From Lactobacillus sp. ESL0677 (GTDB taxonomy: Bacteria; Bacillota; Bacilli; Lactobacillales; Lactobacillaceae): a stretch of DNA of 64,000 nucleotides. The notes beneath the pieces are model-generated. The model was not told where the DNA came from and searched no databases. It saw only the letters and a list, made by a program, of their open reading frames with translations. The stretch lies in contig NZ_CP113946.1 of assembly GCF_029392875.1 (NCBI RefSeq), positions 1,922,001-1,986,000 on the forward strand. Reading direction: 5' to 3'. The position numbers and the translations under genes were made by a program. Below are positions 34,991-43,411 of the stretch, in pieces (within the stretch, counting starts at the first letter, position 1; every line of letters begins with the position of its first letter).

Positions 34991-36391
34991 TTAATTCTTC
35001 CAATTCAAATCTTTATTATTCACATTATGAACAAACTTTTCAGTGGTTATCCCCTTAATTGACACGTTATTCAGATGAACATTAGTCGTATTTTCAAACC
35101 AAAAGCCAGAATCTGCATATTTTTGTGCATGATCAATCATTTCTGGTTCTTGAGCAAGTGCATTAGGAGCCATCGTTACAGAATAGTTTGAAAGTGTTAC
35201 CCCATCAACTGGAGATTCTGGTATGCCATAAATAAATCCAGCAACAGAAGAAACATCGGTTGCAGTAATATTAGTCAGACTAATGTTACTAATTACTGGG
35301 GTGCCCGAAGTAATCGGCTGCTTGGTATTAGATAAATAATTATTCGCAGTTGCACCACTTTTACCATAAAACTCATTAATTGCTAATGGTGTAATGACAC
35401 CCTGCATAATAATATTAGAAACAGTAACATTACTAATTTGACCGCCGCGACCGCGTCTTGTTTTCATTCTGATGCCACGATCTGTATGATCAAAAATATT
35501 ATTACTAATAATGACGTTATGAATGCCGCCACTCATTTCACTACCAAAAACAACGCCTCCATGCCCGTGTTGCATTAAATTATTGCTGATAATAATGTTG
35601 TGACTGGAGCTTTTAGGATTGGTCGTTTCAATTCCTGACTTAATTGCAATACAGTCATCCCCATCACTGATTGTATTATTTAAAATTTTGACATTATTCG
35701 AAGACTCAGGATCAATTCCATCAGTATTAGGTGAGGTTAAAGGATTATCAATCGTGATCCCTTGGATCAACACGTTCTCACTTTCTAATGGGTGAATCGT
35801 CCATGCAGGAGAATTAATTAGTTTAATACCCTGAATTTTAATTTGTGAACTATGGTCAAAAGCTAATAAAAATGGTCTGGTATATTTAAAAGGCGTTGTT
35901 GGCGCATTTTTTAATGGTCCCTGCTTAGCCTTTTTGTACATTTTCCACCAAGCTTGACCATTACCATCCAAAGTACCACTACCAGTAATAGCTGCATTAT
36001 GAACATTATTGCCGTAGATATCTGGATGCCGCATTTTAATAGCTGCACCCTCATATCTGGTATTAACTGCTGGAAAGGCAGAAAACTTATCTGAAAAGAC
36101 AAGCTTAGCCCCTTGATCTAGGTGTAAATTGACATTACTTTTTAAATTTAAATATTTTAAGCGATATGTGCCGGGAGCAATAGTTACTTTTCCGCCACCA
36201 ACTTTTGCAATGTGATTAATAGTTGACTGAATTTGTTGCGTCATATCTTTTTTACTTACATGCTTTTGTTTAATTACAACAGTCTCTTTAACCGTTTTAG
36301 CTTCTGCACGCAAAGTAAAACCTGCACCACTAAGTATTATTCCCATCGCAATCAGCCCATTAACAAAAATTCTTTTGAAGTTATCCTTCAC
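34991..36391 (-). CDS. Secreted GH28 polygalacturonase
   Basis: 466 residues with a signal peptide (FVNGLIAMGIILSGAGFTLRAEA). Beta-helix with GH28 catalytic motifs in order: N-T-D-G-I-D near 227, G-D-D-C-I near 248, G-H-G-G-V near 280 and R-I-R-M-K (usual RIK) near 310. It hydrolyses alpha-1,4-galacturonan outside the cell. No cell-wall anchor is visible. It lies between a LacI regulator and the acyltransferase in one operon, gaps 24 and 21 nt. Products would feed the isomerase pathway encoded on both sides. Confidence 0.92.
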   Translation of the reverse strand: MKDNFKRIFVNGLIAMGIILSGAGFTLRAEAKTVKETVVIKQKHVSKKDMTQQIQSTINHIAKVGGGKVTIAPGTYRLKYLNLKSNVNLHLDQGAKLVFSDKFSAFPAVNTRYEGAAIKMRHPDIYGNNVHNAAITGSGTLDGNGQAWWKMYKKAKQGPLKNAPTTPFKYTRPFLLAFDHSSQIKIQGIKLINSPAWTIHPLESENVLIQGITIDNPLTSPNTDGIDPESSNNVKILNNTISDGDDCIAIKSGIETTNPKSSSHNIIISNNLMQHGHGGVVFGSEMSGGIHNVIISNNIFDHTDRGIRMKTRRGRGGQISNVTVSNIIMQGVITPLAINEFYGKSGATANNYLSNTKQPITSGTPVISNISLTNITATDVSSVAGFIYGIPESPVDGVTLSNYSVTMAPNALAQEPEMIDHAQKYADSGFWFENTTNVHLNNVSIKGITTEKFVHNVNNKDLNWKN

Positions 36392-36415
36392 TTTTACCTC
36401 CCATCTTTATAAAAA

Positions 36416-37453
36416 CTAACTATCTCGCTTGATATTTAAAACCGAATTGCGGACAATAATTTCCGGATTAATTATTTTTTGCTCAATTGCTTCTTGCTGG
36501 TCACCAGCCATAATTTTCATCAATTGTGAAATACCAAGTAGAACAATGATAGACGTGGGTTTGCGAACAGTAGTCAATGCTGGAACTAAATATTTAGAAT
36601 AGCTCATGTCATCAAAGCCGATAAAAGAGATATCCTCTGGTATTTTATAGCCTAACTCAATGCATGCATTAATTGCGCCAACTGCCATATCGTCGTTTTC
36701 ACAAATAACACAAGTTGGGATATTGCTACTCGATAAAATCTGCCGCATTAAAACGTTGCCACTCTTTGGTCGATAATCGCCTTGCTTGATTAATGTAGGA
36801 TCAAGTTTAATATTATTAGCACGAATTGCAGACATAAATCCTTTAGTTCTCAGTTTGGCTGACTCAAAGGTACTAAGTCCTTTGATTAACGCAAATTTAC
36901 GATGGCCCATTCTAATAGCATATTCAGTCGCAATTTTGCCGCCAAGTTCATCACCAATCGCATAATTATTAATATCCTTGCGTTTAATTACCCTATTCAA
37001 AATAACTAGCGGAATACCAATTTTGTGCAAATATTCAATAAATTGATCATCAGAAGCAGATTGACTTAATAAGATAATGCCGTCAAAGTTGCTAACCGAG
37101 ACACTGTGGTCTGCCATTGCATTATCAATGCTATTAATTGACAAAGAATAGCCCGTTGGCAATATCTTCTGCGTTTGTTCAATTACATCTGTCAAAAAGC
37201 TAGCAGATGTTCCCGTATTTAAATCTGTAAAGAAAATTCCAATCATATATGAGCGATTGGTTACCAAACTTTTAGCATTAATATTAGGAACATAACCTAT
37301 TTCTTGAGCAATTTTAACTATTTTTTCCCGTGTCTGTGGCTTAACTAATGAACTGCCGTTTAAAGCTCGGGAAACTGTTGTATGTGAAACATTGGCCAAT
37401 TTAGCAATCGTTCTAATTGTCACAACACTGCCACCTTTATTAATATCTTTCAT
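36416..37453 (-). CDS. LacI-family regulator of the polygalacturonase operon
   Basis: 345 residues: HTH TIRTIAKLANVSHTTVSRAL, hinge INAKSLVTNRS, effector domain with MIGIFFTDLNTG, CVICENDDMAVGAIN and ISFIGFDDMSYSKY. The ATG at 37453 was chosen (GGGAAG 9 nt upstream); in-frame GTG codons at 37456 and 37462 are possible. It leads the operon LacI-GH28-acyltransferase, so the regulator is made with its targets. The inducer is probably a pectin-derived sugar. Confidence 0.9.
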   Translation of the reverse strand: MKDINKGGSVVTIRTIAKLANVSHTTVSRALNGSSLVKPQTREKIVKIAQEIGYVPNINAKSLVTNRSYMIGIFFTDLNTGTSASFLTDVIEQTQKILPTGYSLSINSIDNAMADHSVSVSNFDGIILLSQSASDDQFIEYLHKIGIPLVILNRVIKRKDINNYAIGDELGGKIATEYAIRMGHRKFALIKGLSTFESAKLRTKGFMSAIRANNIKLDPTLIKQGDYRPKSGNVLMRQILSSSNIPTCVICENDDMAVGAINACIELGYKIPEDISFIGFDDMSYSKYLVPALTTVRKPTSIIVLLGISQLMKIMAGDQQEAIEQKIINPEIIVRNSVLNIKRDS

Positions 37454-37537
37454 CACTGCCACTTCCCTTTACATAATGTGTTAGTTTTAGTAAAAATTAT
37501 TATGGCTGTAACAAAAGAAATGGTCAAGCCTAGAAAA

Positions 37538-37573
37538 GGCACCTAGAATTATTTATATTTCTAAGTGCCTTTT
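37538..37573 (-). terminator. Terminator after uxaC copy 2
   Basis: Minus-strand AAGGCACTTAGAA and TTCTAGGTGCCTT pair with one G-U around an A/T-rich loop and are followed by TT. Confidence 0.75.
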
Positions 37574-37636
37574 TTGCCGTTTGATTTTTTACGAAATTGA
37601 AATTAGTTTTTTAAAGATTATTTATGTATTTATTTT

Positions 37637-39049
37637 TTAGAAATTAAAGTAATTTTTAGCATTATTATATGAAATGTCTTGTACTATCTTACCTAATTTC
37701 TTAGTATCATCTGGTACTCGTCCTTGTTCTGCCAACTTACCGTAAAAGTTGCACAATACTCGTCTAAAGTACTCATGTCTTGGATAAGAAAGAAAACTAC
37801 GTGAATCTGTCAGCATCCCAACAAAGTTAGGTAACAAACTTTCTTGAGCGAAAATCCGCAACTGGTTTTCAATGCCTTCAGCGGTATCATTAAACCACCA
37901 ACCAGCACCTAATTGCAGTTTTTGAACCATTCCCCCCTGGAAACAACCCATCATAGTTGCTAGTTCCATCCAATCATTATTGTTTAACGAATAGAAAATT
38001 GTTCTTGGAACTTGATTCTCACTTTGCATTGTCGTGTACAGTTTAGTAATGTGGGTGACAATGTCTGGTTGAGTACCAACTGCATCATATCCAGTATCCG
38101 GACCTAACTGGTCAAACATTGGCCGATTTAGATCACGATTAGAATTTATGTGGAATTGCATTGTCCAATCAAATTCATTGTTCAAAGCCATTAACTTTTC
38201 TAGCAACATTGTCAGATATTGATCAATTTCTGTTTGACTAAGAGGCTTGTTTTCAATACCCTTTTTGACAATTTGATCTAATTCATCCTTAGTAGCTTCT
38301 TTAAAGTGATAAGTTAATAAAGAATGATCTGATAGACGACCGCCCATTTCACTAAAGAATTCAAATCTTTGATGAAGTGCCTTAACAATATCATCAAAAC
38401 TATTAATCGTCACACCAGAAATTTTGCCTAATTCTTCCAGATATTCGCCATAACCGTCACGATCAATTTGAATTAATTTGTCTGGACGCATTGCTGGCAA
38501 GGTCTTAAACCCGTTTTGCTGTTCTTCTTTTTTAAGCAGCTTGTGATACTTTAAATCCGAAGCAGGATCATCAGTCGTACATACAACTTTTACATTCGAG
38601 TTCTTAATTAAGTTGCGTGGCTTAAAATCTTCAGTTTGCAGTAATTCATTAGCTTTTTGCCAAATTCTTGGAGCTGATTCTTGGGTAAATTCTTCATCAA
38701 TATGGAAAAAGCGCCGTAATTCTAGGTGTGTCCACTCATAAAGTGGATTACCATAAGACTTTTCAATGGTTTTTGCCCATTCCACAAACTTTTTATATTC
38801 ATCACCATCACCGGTGATGTATTTTTCATCTACACCATTTGCCCGCATCAAACGCCATTTATAGTGGTCACCATAATGTCCTTCGTTGAGCCAAATTCTA
38901 GTAATGTTTGTGTAATTCTTGTTCTCGTAAATTTCTTCTGGATTCAGGTGGCAGTGAAAATCGATAATTGGCATCTTAGCTGCATAGTCATGAAACAGCG
39001 TCTTTGCTGTATCATTTTCCAGCAAAAAATCTTGATTTAATAAACTCAT
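37637..39049 (-). CDS. uxaC: Uronate isomerase UxaC (copy 2)
   Basis: 470 residues with the same motifs as copy 1: [56 protein letters not shown]. It is the last gene of symporter-uxaE-uxaC2. Neighbourhood with tagaturonate epimerase suggests that this copy handles galacturonate while copy 1, beside the glucuronidase, handles glucuronate; that division is inference. Confidence 0.96.
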   Translation of the reverse strand: MSLLNQDFLLENDTAKTLFHDYAAKMPIIDFHCHLNPEEIYENKNYTNITRIWLNEGHYGDHYKWRLMRANGVDEKYITGDGDEYKKFVEWAKTIEKSYGNPLYEWTHLELRRFFHIDEEFTQESAPRIWQKANELLQTEDFKPRNLIKNSNVKVVCTTDDPASDLKYHKLLKKEEQQNGFKTLPAMRPDKLIQIDRDGYGEYLEELGKISGVTINSFDDIVKALHQRFEFFSEMGGRLSDHSLLTYHFKEATKDELDQIVKKGIENKPLSQTEIDQYLTMLLEKLMALNNEFDWTMQFHINSNRDLNRPMFDQLGPDTGYDAVGTQPDIVTHITKLYTTMQSENQVPRTIFYSLNNNDWMELATMMGCFQGGMVQKLQLGAGWWFNDTAEGIENQLRIFAQESLLPNFVGMLTDSRSFLSYPRHEYFRRVLCNFYGKLAEQGRVPDDTKKLGKIVQDISYNNAKNYFNF

Positions 39050-39084
39050 ACTAGATTAAAACCTCCTTAGGTTAATCTTGTTAA

Positions 39085-40680
39085 CTAAATTTCTTTAGAA
39101 ATATCAGTCTTAGGTTCATTCTTATCTAAGGCTTCTTGCTTAGTCTTAACAACACCTTGAAGCAAGTCTAAGTGTTCAGCAATATGGATATTCAAGTACT
39201 TGTCGTATAAAGCTTGGTTCTTAAGCAGAATGTTCCAGAACTTATCACGGTATACATAGTGATAGTTGTGCTTCAAGTTCATAATCGGACCAAACATCGT
39301 ATGTAAAATTTGTCGTGAATCATTGTCATCTAATAATGTATTCACATTAGCTGGTGTAATTGTTTCAGGTTTAGGAGCATTACCATCAGTTTGAGCATCA
39401 AAGACGTAGTAATCCTTAACGTCATCAAGATTTTCGTAAGCAAACTTGTACAACTCAACCATAAATTCTGGATCTTTATGAGCAATTACTCGTAATGCCT
39501 CAAGCCAGTTAGTACCAGCAGTCTTGACATGCCAACCATTCTTCTTAGAAATCCGGCCAATAATTTCATAAACTGATAATTTATCAGAACCTGAGTGAAT
39601 ACTTAATCTGTAGCCAAAATGTTCAGCGATTGCTTCATGAACAATGTAGTCTTTTTCAAATTCCTTAGGATCACCAATGTAATCAATCGCCTTTTGGAAT
39701 TCACCAACAAATCTTGGCGCTACTGAAGTTGGCGTAATGCCACGACGCTTCAATTCATTAGCAAAGAAGTAGTGGTTAGGATTAGTTGTCCGATATGGCG
39801 TTTCGTCCATTGAAATTTCAAGATCCAAGTTATAAGGGACAATGTATTTTTGGTAAACATTAATTGAAAAGAGAAGTGCATCATAGTAAGTCAATACAGA
39901 TTCTTCAACGTCATGCTTAGTAAACTTAACTGAATAGCCATTACCAATATCAAAAGTTTTGTTCAAATAAGTATCGTTAAAGTATTTGATTTGTTCTGGA
40001 TCAAGAGCATTAAATTGTTTATCTAGTTCTTCATCACTCAAGTTAACAGCATCATTATTAACTACTTCTGTTAAATCAAGCGTAATGATTGAACAACCAA
40101 TCTTAACAGCATAATCAACTTCATAAGGTGTCTTAACGTGGTCACCATCAGCACCCCAGCCATAGGTAAAACCTTCTTCAAAGACTGACCATGAAGCATC
40201 TTGGAATACATCTGTATTAGTCCGGTTCATCAAAACTAATTCTCGAATTGATTGTTGAGCCAACACTGGCATTACACCGCGGCCCTTGAACAATCTAATA
40301 TGAGCATTTGATGCATTGCCTAATCGATCACCTAAACCAAAGGAGTACTTGTAATTACGCCGTGAGGTTGGACGAATCCAGTGGAAACGTTTAGCTAAAG
40401 CATTATTGTTATGTTCGTTTAATTCAGCAACTAATAAAGTCGAGTCAACATCTGTCAAAGATTCAACTGCTTCAAAATTTGTAGCAGTCAGACGGTTTTC
40501 ATAAACTACTAACTTCTTTTGCATAATGCCATCAGTACCCATTTGATGAAGGATAAAGTATACATTGCGCCGATCTACTTGAATTGAGGGCTTATAAATG
40601 TGCTCATTAGTCAAACTATCATAGTTGCCATCGGCAGCTAAAATCTCTTTAACGTTACATAATAATTCATTTAAATCCAT
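39085..40680 (-). CDS. uxaE: Tagaturonate 3-epimerase UxaE
   Basis: 531 residues, family norm. Recognised by L-N-E-L-L near the start, HWIRPTSRRNYKYSFGLGDR, FTYGWGADGDHVKTP, EISMDETPYRT and YRLSIHSGSDKLS. UxaE turns D-tagaturonate into D-fructuronate, joining the galacturonate and glucuronate branches without UxaB and UxaA, neither of which is seen in the window. It lies between the GPH symporter (44 nt) and uxaC2 (35 nt) in one operon. Confidence 0.92.
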   Translation of the reverse strand: MDLNELLCNVKEILAADGNYDSLTNEHIYKPSIQVDRRNVYFILHQMGTDGIMQKKLVVYENRLTATNFEAVESLTDVDSTLLVAELNEHNNNALAKRFHWIRPTSRRNYKYSFGLGDRLGNASNAHIRLFKGRGVMPVLAQQSIRELVLMNRTNTDVFQDASWSVFEEGFTYGWGADGDHVKTPYEVDYAVKIGCSIITLDLTEVVNNDAVNLSDEELDKQFNALDPEQIKYFNDTYLNKTFDIGNGYSVKFTKHDVEESVLTYYDALLFSINVYQKYIVPYNLDLEISMDETPYRTTNPNHYFFANELKRRGITPTSVAPRFVGEFQKAIDYIGDPKEFEKDYIVHEAIAEHFGYRLSIHSGSDKLSVYEIIGRISKKNGWHVKTAGTNWLEALRVIAHKDPEFMVELYKFAYENLDDVKDYYVFDAQTDGNAPKPETITPANVNTLLDDNDSRQILHTMFGPIMNLKHNYHYVYRDKFWNILLKNQALYDKYLNIHIAEHLDLLQGVVKTKQEALDKNEPKTDISKEI

Positions 40681-40724
40681 AATATTTCTCCTATCTACAA
40701 AATTACATTTTTAAATAATTAATC

Positions 40725-42173
40725 TTAGTTATCGCCAATTCGGCCACCTTCCCAGAGGCCATGGTCTAAATCATCAACAATCTTAGCAAAGCGATCATCA
40801 TCTAATTTATATAAAAAGCCAATGATGATTGCAGCTAAAATCAAGCAAACACCTGGATACAATGTCATTGCTGCTTTAATTCCTCTAAGAGCGCCTGGAG
40901 TCTGATGAGCATTGGCAACGTAACCAGTCATTGCCAATACACCTGCAGAAACTAACGCTGCTAAAGACTGCGCAATTTTTCTTGAAAAGTTGAATGCAGC
41001 ATAGGTGATACCCTCTTTACGAGTACCTGAACGCCATTCGCCATAATCAATTGCATTGGAAACCATTGCCCACGTAATCCCATTCGGAATTGCTAAAGCA
41101 GTATAGCCAATCGTTACTAAAACAATAAAGGTAACAACATTATTAGGCAAAACAAAGTTTAAAATATTGGCTATTGCACCAATAACAAAACTCCACATTG
41201 CAGTTTTCTTTTGGCCAAAATGTTTGGTAAGAGTCGGAATCATAAATACCCCAATAATTGAACAGCCCATCATAATTGCGTTAATGACTGGCTGCAAGCC
41301 AATGTTACCTAGATTATATTCCGCATAAAACACCATCATTTGGTTATTGGTATTCATTGCAGAAATGGTAAACAAAGTCATTAAAATGATTGCTCCCAAT
41401 GGGCCATTTTTAAAAATAACCTTGAAGTAATCTTTAAAGCCTTCTTTTTGTGCAGATTCGTTTCTGTTAACGTGAACATTTTCCTTCGTGCCAAAATAGC
41501 AAATTGCAAACATCACAACACCTAGTACGGCAAAAATTGATGCAGCTAAGAAATAGCCTCGACGTTGGTTACTACCACCAAGCATTACAGTTAACGGGAT
41601 AAATGCTACACCAGCAATAAATTGGGCTCCTACTGAACCAATTTGTCTTGTCGTTGCCATAAAGCTACGGTCTTGCGTATTTCTGGACATTACTGAAGCT
41701 AGTGAACCGTAAGGATCATTAGTGAACGAATAAGTTAAACCCCAGATCATGTAAGCAGCATATGCATAAATAATTTTTTGATTTGTTGATAAACCATTCG
41801 GCATTGTAAAGGTAACAATCGTCAAAATTCCTAGAATTATCGCTGAAATCATCATAAACGGTCGAAATTTACCGCGTTTACCAATGTTTTTTCGATTATC
41901 AACTACTGAACCTGCTATCGGATCCATAAAAGCATCAAAAATTTTAGTAAACGCAAAGATTCCAGCGACAACTCCTGCACCAATACCAACACCATCAATC
42001 CAAAACTTAGTTAAATAAGATTGACCTAGGTCGAACATAAAGCCATTACCAAAATCACCAAAGCCATAGGCAATTTTTTGGTGAAGTGGTATGTGCTTAG
42101 ATGAATCATTTACCAGCGTAGCATCACAGTCTTTTGCCTTTTTATCAATAATATTCGCATCTACGCTCTCCAT
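40725..42173 (-). CDS. GPH-family hexuronide symporter
   Basis: 482 residues, about twelve helices. It has GPH features: HQKIAYGFGDFGNGFMFDL at the start, FDAFMDPIAGSVVDNRKN in the first half, and AIDYGEWRSGTRKEGITYA in the second. First gene of symporter-uxaE-uxaC2, so galacturonate or small galacturonides are the likely cargo. A 240-nt untranslated leader separates it from its operator-bearing promoter. Confidence 0.9.
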   Translation of the reverse strand: MESVDANIIDKKAKDCDATLVNDSSKHIPLHQKIAYGFGDFGNGFMFDLGQSYLTKFWIDGVGIGAGVVAGIFAFTKIFDAFMDPIAGSVVDNRKNIGKRGKFRPFMMISAIILGILTIVTFTMPNGLSTNQKIIYAYAAYMIWGLTYSFTNDPYGSLASVMSRNTQDRSFMATTRQIGSVGAQFIAGVAFIPLTVMLGGSNQRRGYFLAASIFAVLGVVMFAICYFGTKENVHVNRNESAQKEGFKDYFKVIFKNGPLGAIILMTLFTISAMNTNNQMMVFYAEYNLGNIGLQPVINAIMMGCSIIGVFMIPTLTKHFGQKKTAMWSFVIGAIANILNFVLPNNVVTFIVLVTIGYTALAIPNGITWAMVSNAIDYGEWRSGTRKEGITYAAFNFSRKIAQSLAALVSAGVLAMTGYVANAHQTPGALRGIKAAMTLYPGVCLILAAIIIGFLYKLDDDRFAKIVDDLDHGLWEGGRIGDN

Positions 42174-42411
42174 TACACACCTCCATATTAAAAATATTTG
42201 AATAAATTTATTAGTTACTTAGTCCAAAAAATGCACACGTTAACATTTTTTGTAAAAATATAACTTCGATAACTGCTTCTCTCATTTTTAATGATTAGTG
42301 CTTAACGAAATCTGTAATTGAGAGAATTTAGTATTCAAGCATTAGTTGAGCTAATTGTATCTGTAATTCGATAAATCAATAAATTCATTTCTTCAAATAT
42401 AAGTTTTCTTA
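42174..42411 (-). other. Long untranslated leader of the symporter operon
   Basis: About 240 nt between the promoter and the start codon, with no gene. TTAGTGCTT (42295-42303) can pair imperfectly with AAGCATTAG (42337-42345), and a short block CTGTAATT occurs twice (about 42310 and 42361). No known riboswitch or T-box was recognised. Confidence 0.35.
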
Positions 42412-42468
42412 ATATATTAGTATATCTGAAATCGATTACATAATATTCTTAAAAGATATTTTTGTCAA
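42412..42468 (-). promoter_or_regulatory. Uronate-regulon promoter: symporter-uxaE-uxaC2
   Basis: Minus-strand TTGACA (42463-42468), 17 bp, TATTAT (42440-42445). A cre matching the consensus at every defined base, TGAAATCGATTACA (42427-42440), and the core ATATATTAGTATA (42412-42424) follow with the same 2-bp gap as at uxaC copy 1. Confidence 0.78.
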
Positions 42469-42491
42469 CAAAAAATTTAAAATAAAAAAAT

Positions 42492-42516
42492 AGTTTTCGA
42501 TCTTAAATCGAAAACT
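42492..42516 (-). terminator. Terminator of the GntR regulator gene
   Basis: AGTTTTCGAT / ATCGAAAACT (42492-42501, 42507-42516), perfect 10 bp, followed by ATTTTTTT on the minus strand. Confidence 0.9.
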
Positions 42517-42550
42517 ACTATACTAGTGAGTTCAAATGAGTTCAAAAATA

Positions 42551-43219
42551 TTATTCAAAATAATCAGCATAATCGTGGCGTAAAGTTGGCTCCTCATCAA
42601 GCATTCGGTGCAAGTGACTTGAAAGCAGCTTAACTGCTACTGCCGGCTGCTTTTCTTTGACAGCTTCTAAAATTTGCTCATGTTCCTTAACTAACGAGTC
42701 CCACGACAAACTTTTACTGCGCAGCCTAAGTACACGGAACCGATTTAGCTGCATATTAACCATTTGCAACCATAACCAGACTTGCTCACGACCTGATGCT
42801 TGATAAAAATAATGGTGGAAATTTTCATCCTGTTCAAAAAAGCGCATATCATTATGAGTTGTCTTAACTTCAAGCTTCTGGCGCTCAATAATTTGGCGCA
42901 AAATCATAAAATCATAATCAGATAACTTTTCAACCGCTTCTTCAATAACCTTCGTTTCAACACTTTCACGCATAAAACGGGCATCCTTTGCCTTTTGCAA
43001 ATTAATCTTCGAAACATATGTCCCCGATTGCGGCACAGCAACTATCAGCCCAACTTCACGCAATTGAAGAATTGCTTCCCTAATTGGCGTTCTCCCAATC
43101 TGTAGTTCTTCACATAAATCTTTTTCAGAAATTTTTTGACCGGGTAAATATTGTAAACTAATAATCCGCTTTAGAATTGTATTGTAAACTTGCTCTTTCA
43201 TGGTTGAAATCATTGCCAT
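42551..43219 (-). CDS. GntR/FadR-family regulator of uronate genes
   Basis: 222 residues: winged HTH (STMKEQVYNTILKRII, LCEELQIGRTPIREAILQLREVGLI) and an all-helical FCD effector domain whose metal-site residues appear in R-F-M-R-E-S-V-E, FHHYFYQASG and H-L-H-R-M-L-D. This is the UxuR/ExuR class that senses hexuronates. Divergent from uxuB. The shared 13-bp motif in four nearby promoters is its most likely operator. GAGG stands 9 nt before the start. Confidence 0.9.
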   Translation of the reverse strand: MAMISTMKEQVYNTILKRIISLQYLPGQKISEKDLCEELQIGRTPIREAILQLREVGLIVAVPQSGTYVSKINLQKAKDARFMRESVETKVIEEAVEKLSDYDFMILRQIIERQKLEVKTTHNDMRFFEQDENFHHYFYQASGREQVWLWLQMVNMQLNRFRVLRLRSKSLSWDSLVKEHEQILEAVKEKQPAVAVKLLSSHLHRMLDEEPTLRHDYADYFE

Positions 43220-43316
43220 TGTCAGTGACCTCTCTTATTTTATTATCTTCTTTATTACATCATACTCCTATTTACTTGCAAAAAATTCTAAATAAATAAA
43301 AATCTCTCAATACATA

Positions 43317-43377
43317 TTGACATTTCCAAATAATGCGTTTACATTAGTAATATATTAGTATATTGAAATCGCAATTA
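43317..43377 (+). promoter_or_regulatory. Uronate-regulon promoter: uxuB-uxuA
   Basis: TTGACA (43317-43322), 17 bp, TACATT (43340-43345), the -10 lying within a cre-like site (43331-43344, minus strand, one mismatch). The core ATATATTAGTATA (43350-43362) falls at the predicted start, followed by another cre-like TGAAATCGCAATTA (43364-43377, one mismatch). TTAGTA occurs twice, 11 bp apart. Confidence 0.72.
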
Positions 43378-43411
43378 ATACTATCTTGTTTATACCTAAG
43401 GGGGTATTACA

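Noticed and set aside
32046..39049. Recent tandem duplication of uxaC
   Set aside because: The two proteins differ along their whole length and lie in unlike operons, so a recent copy event is not supported.
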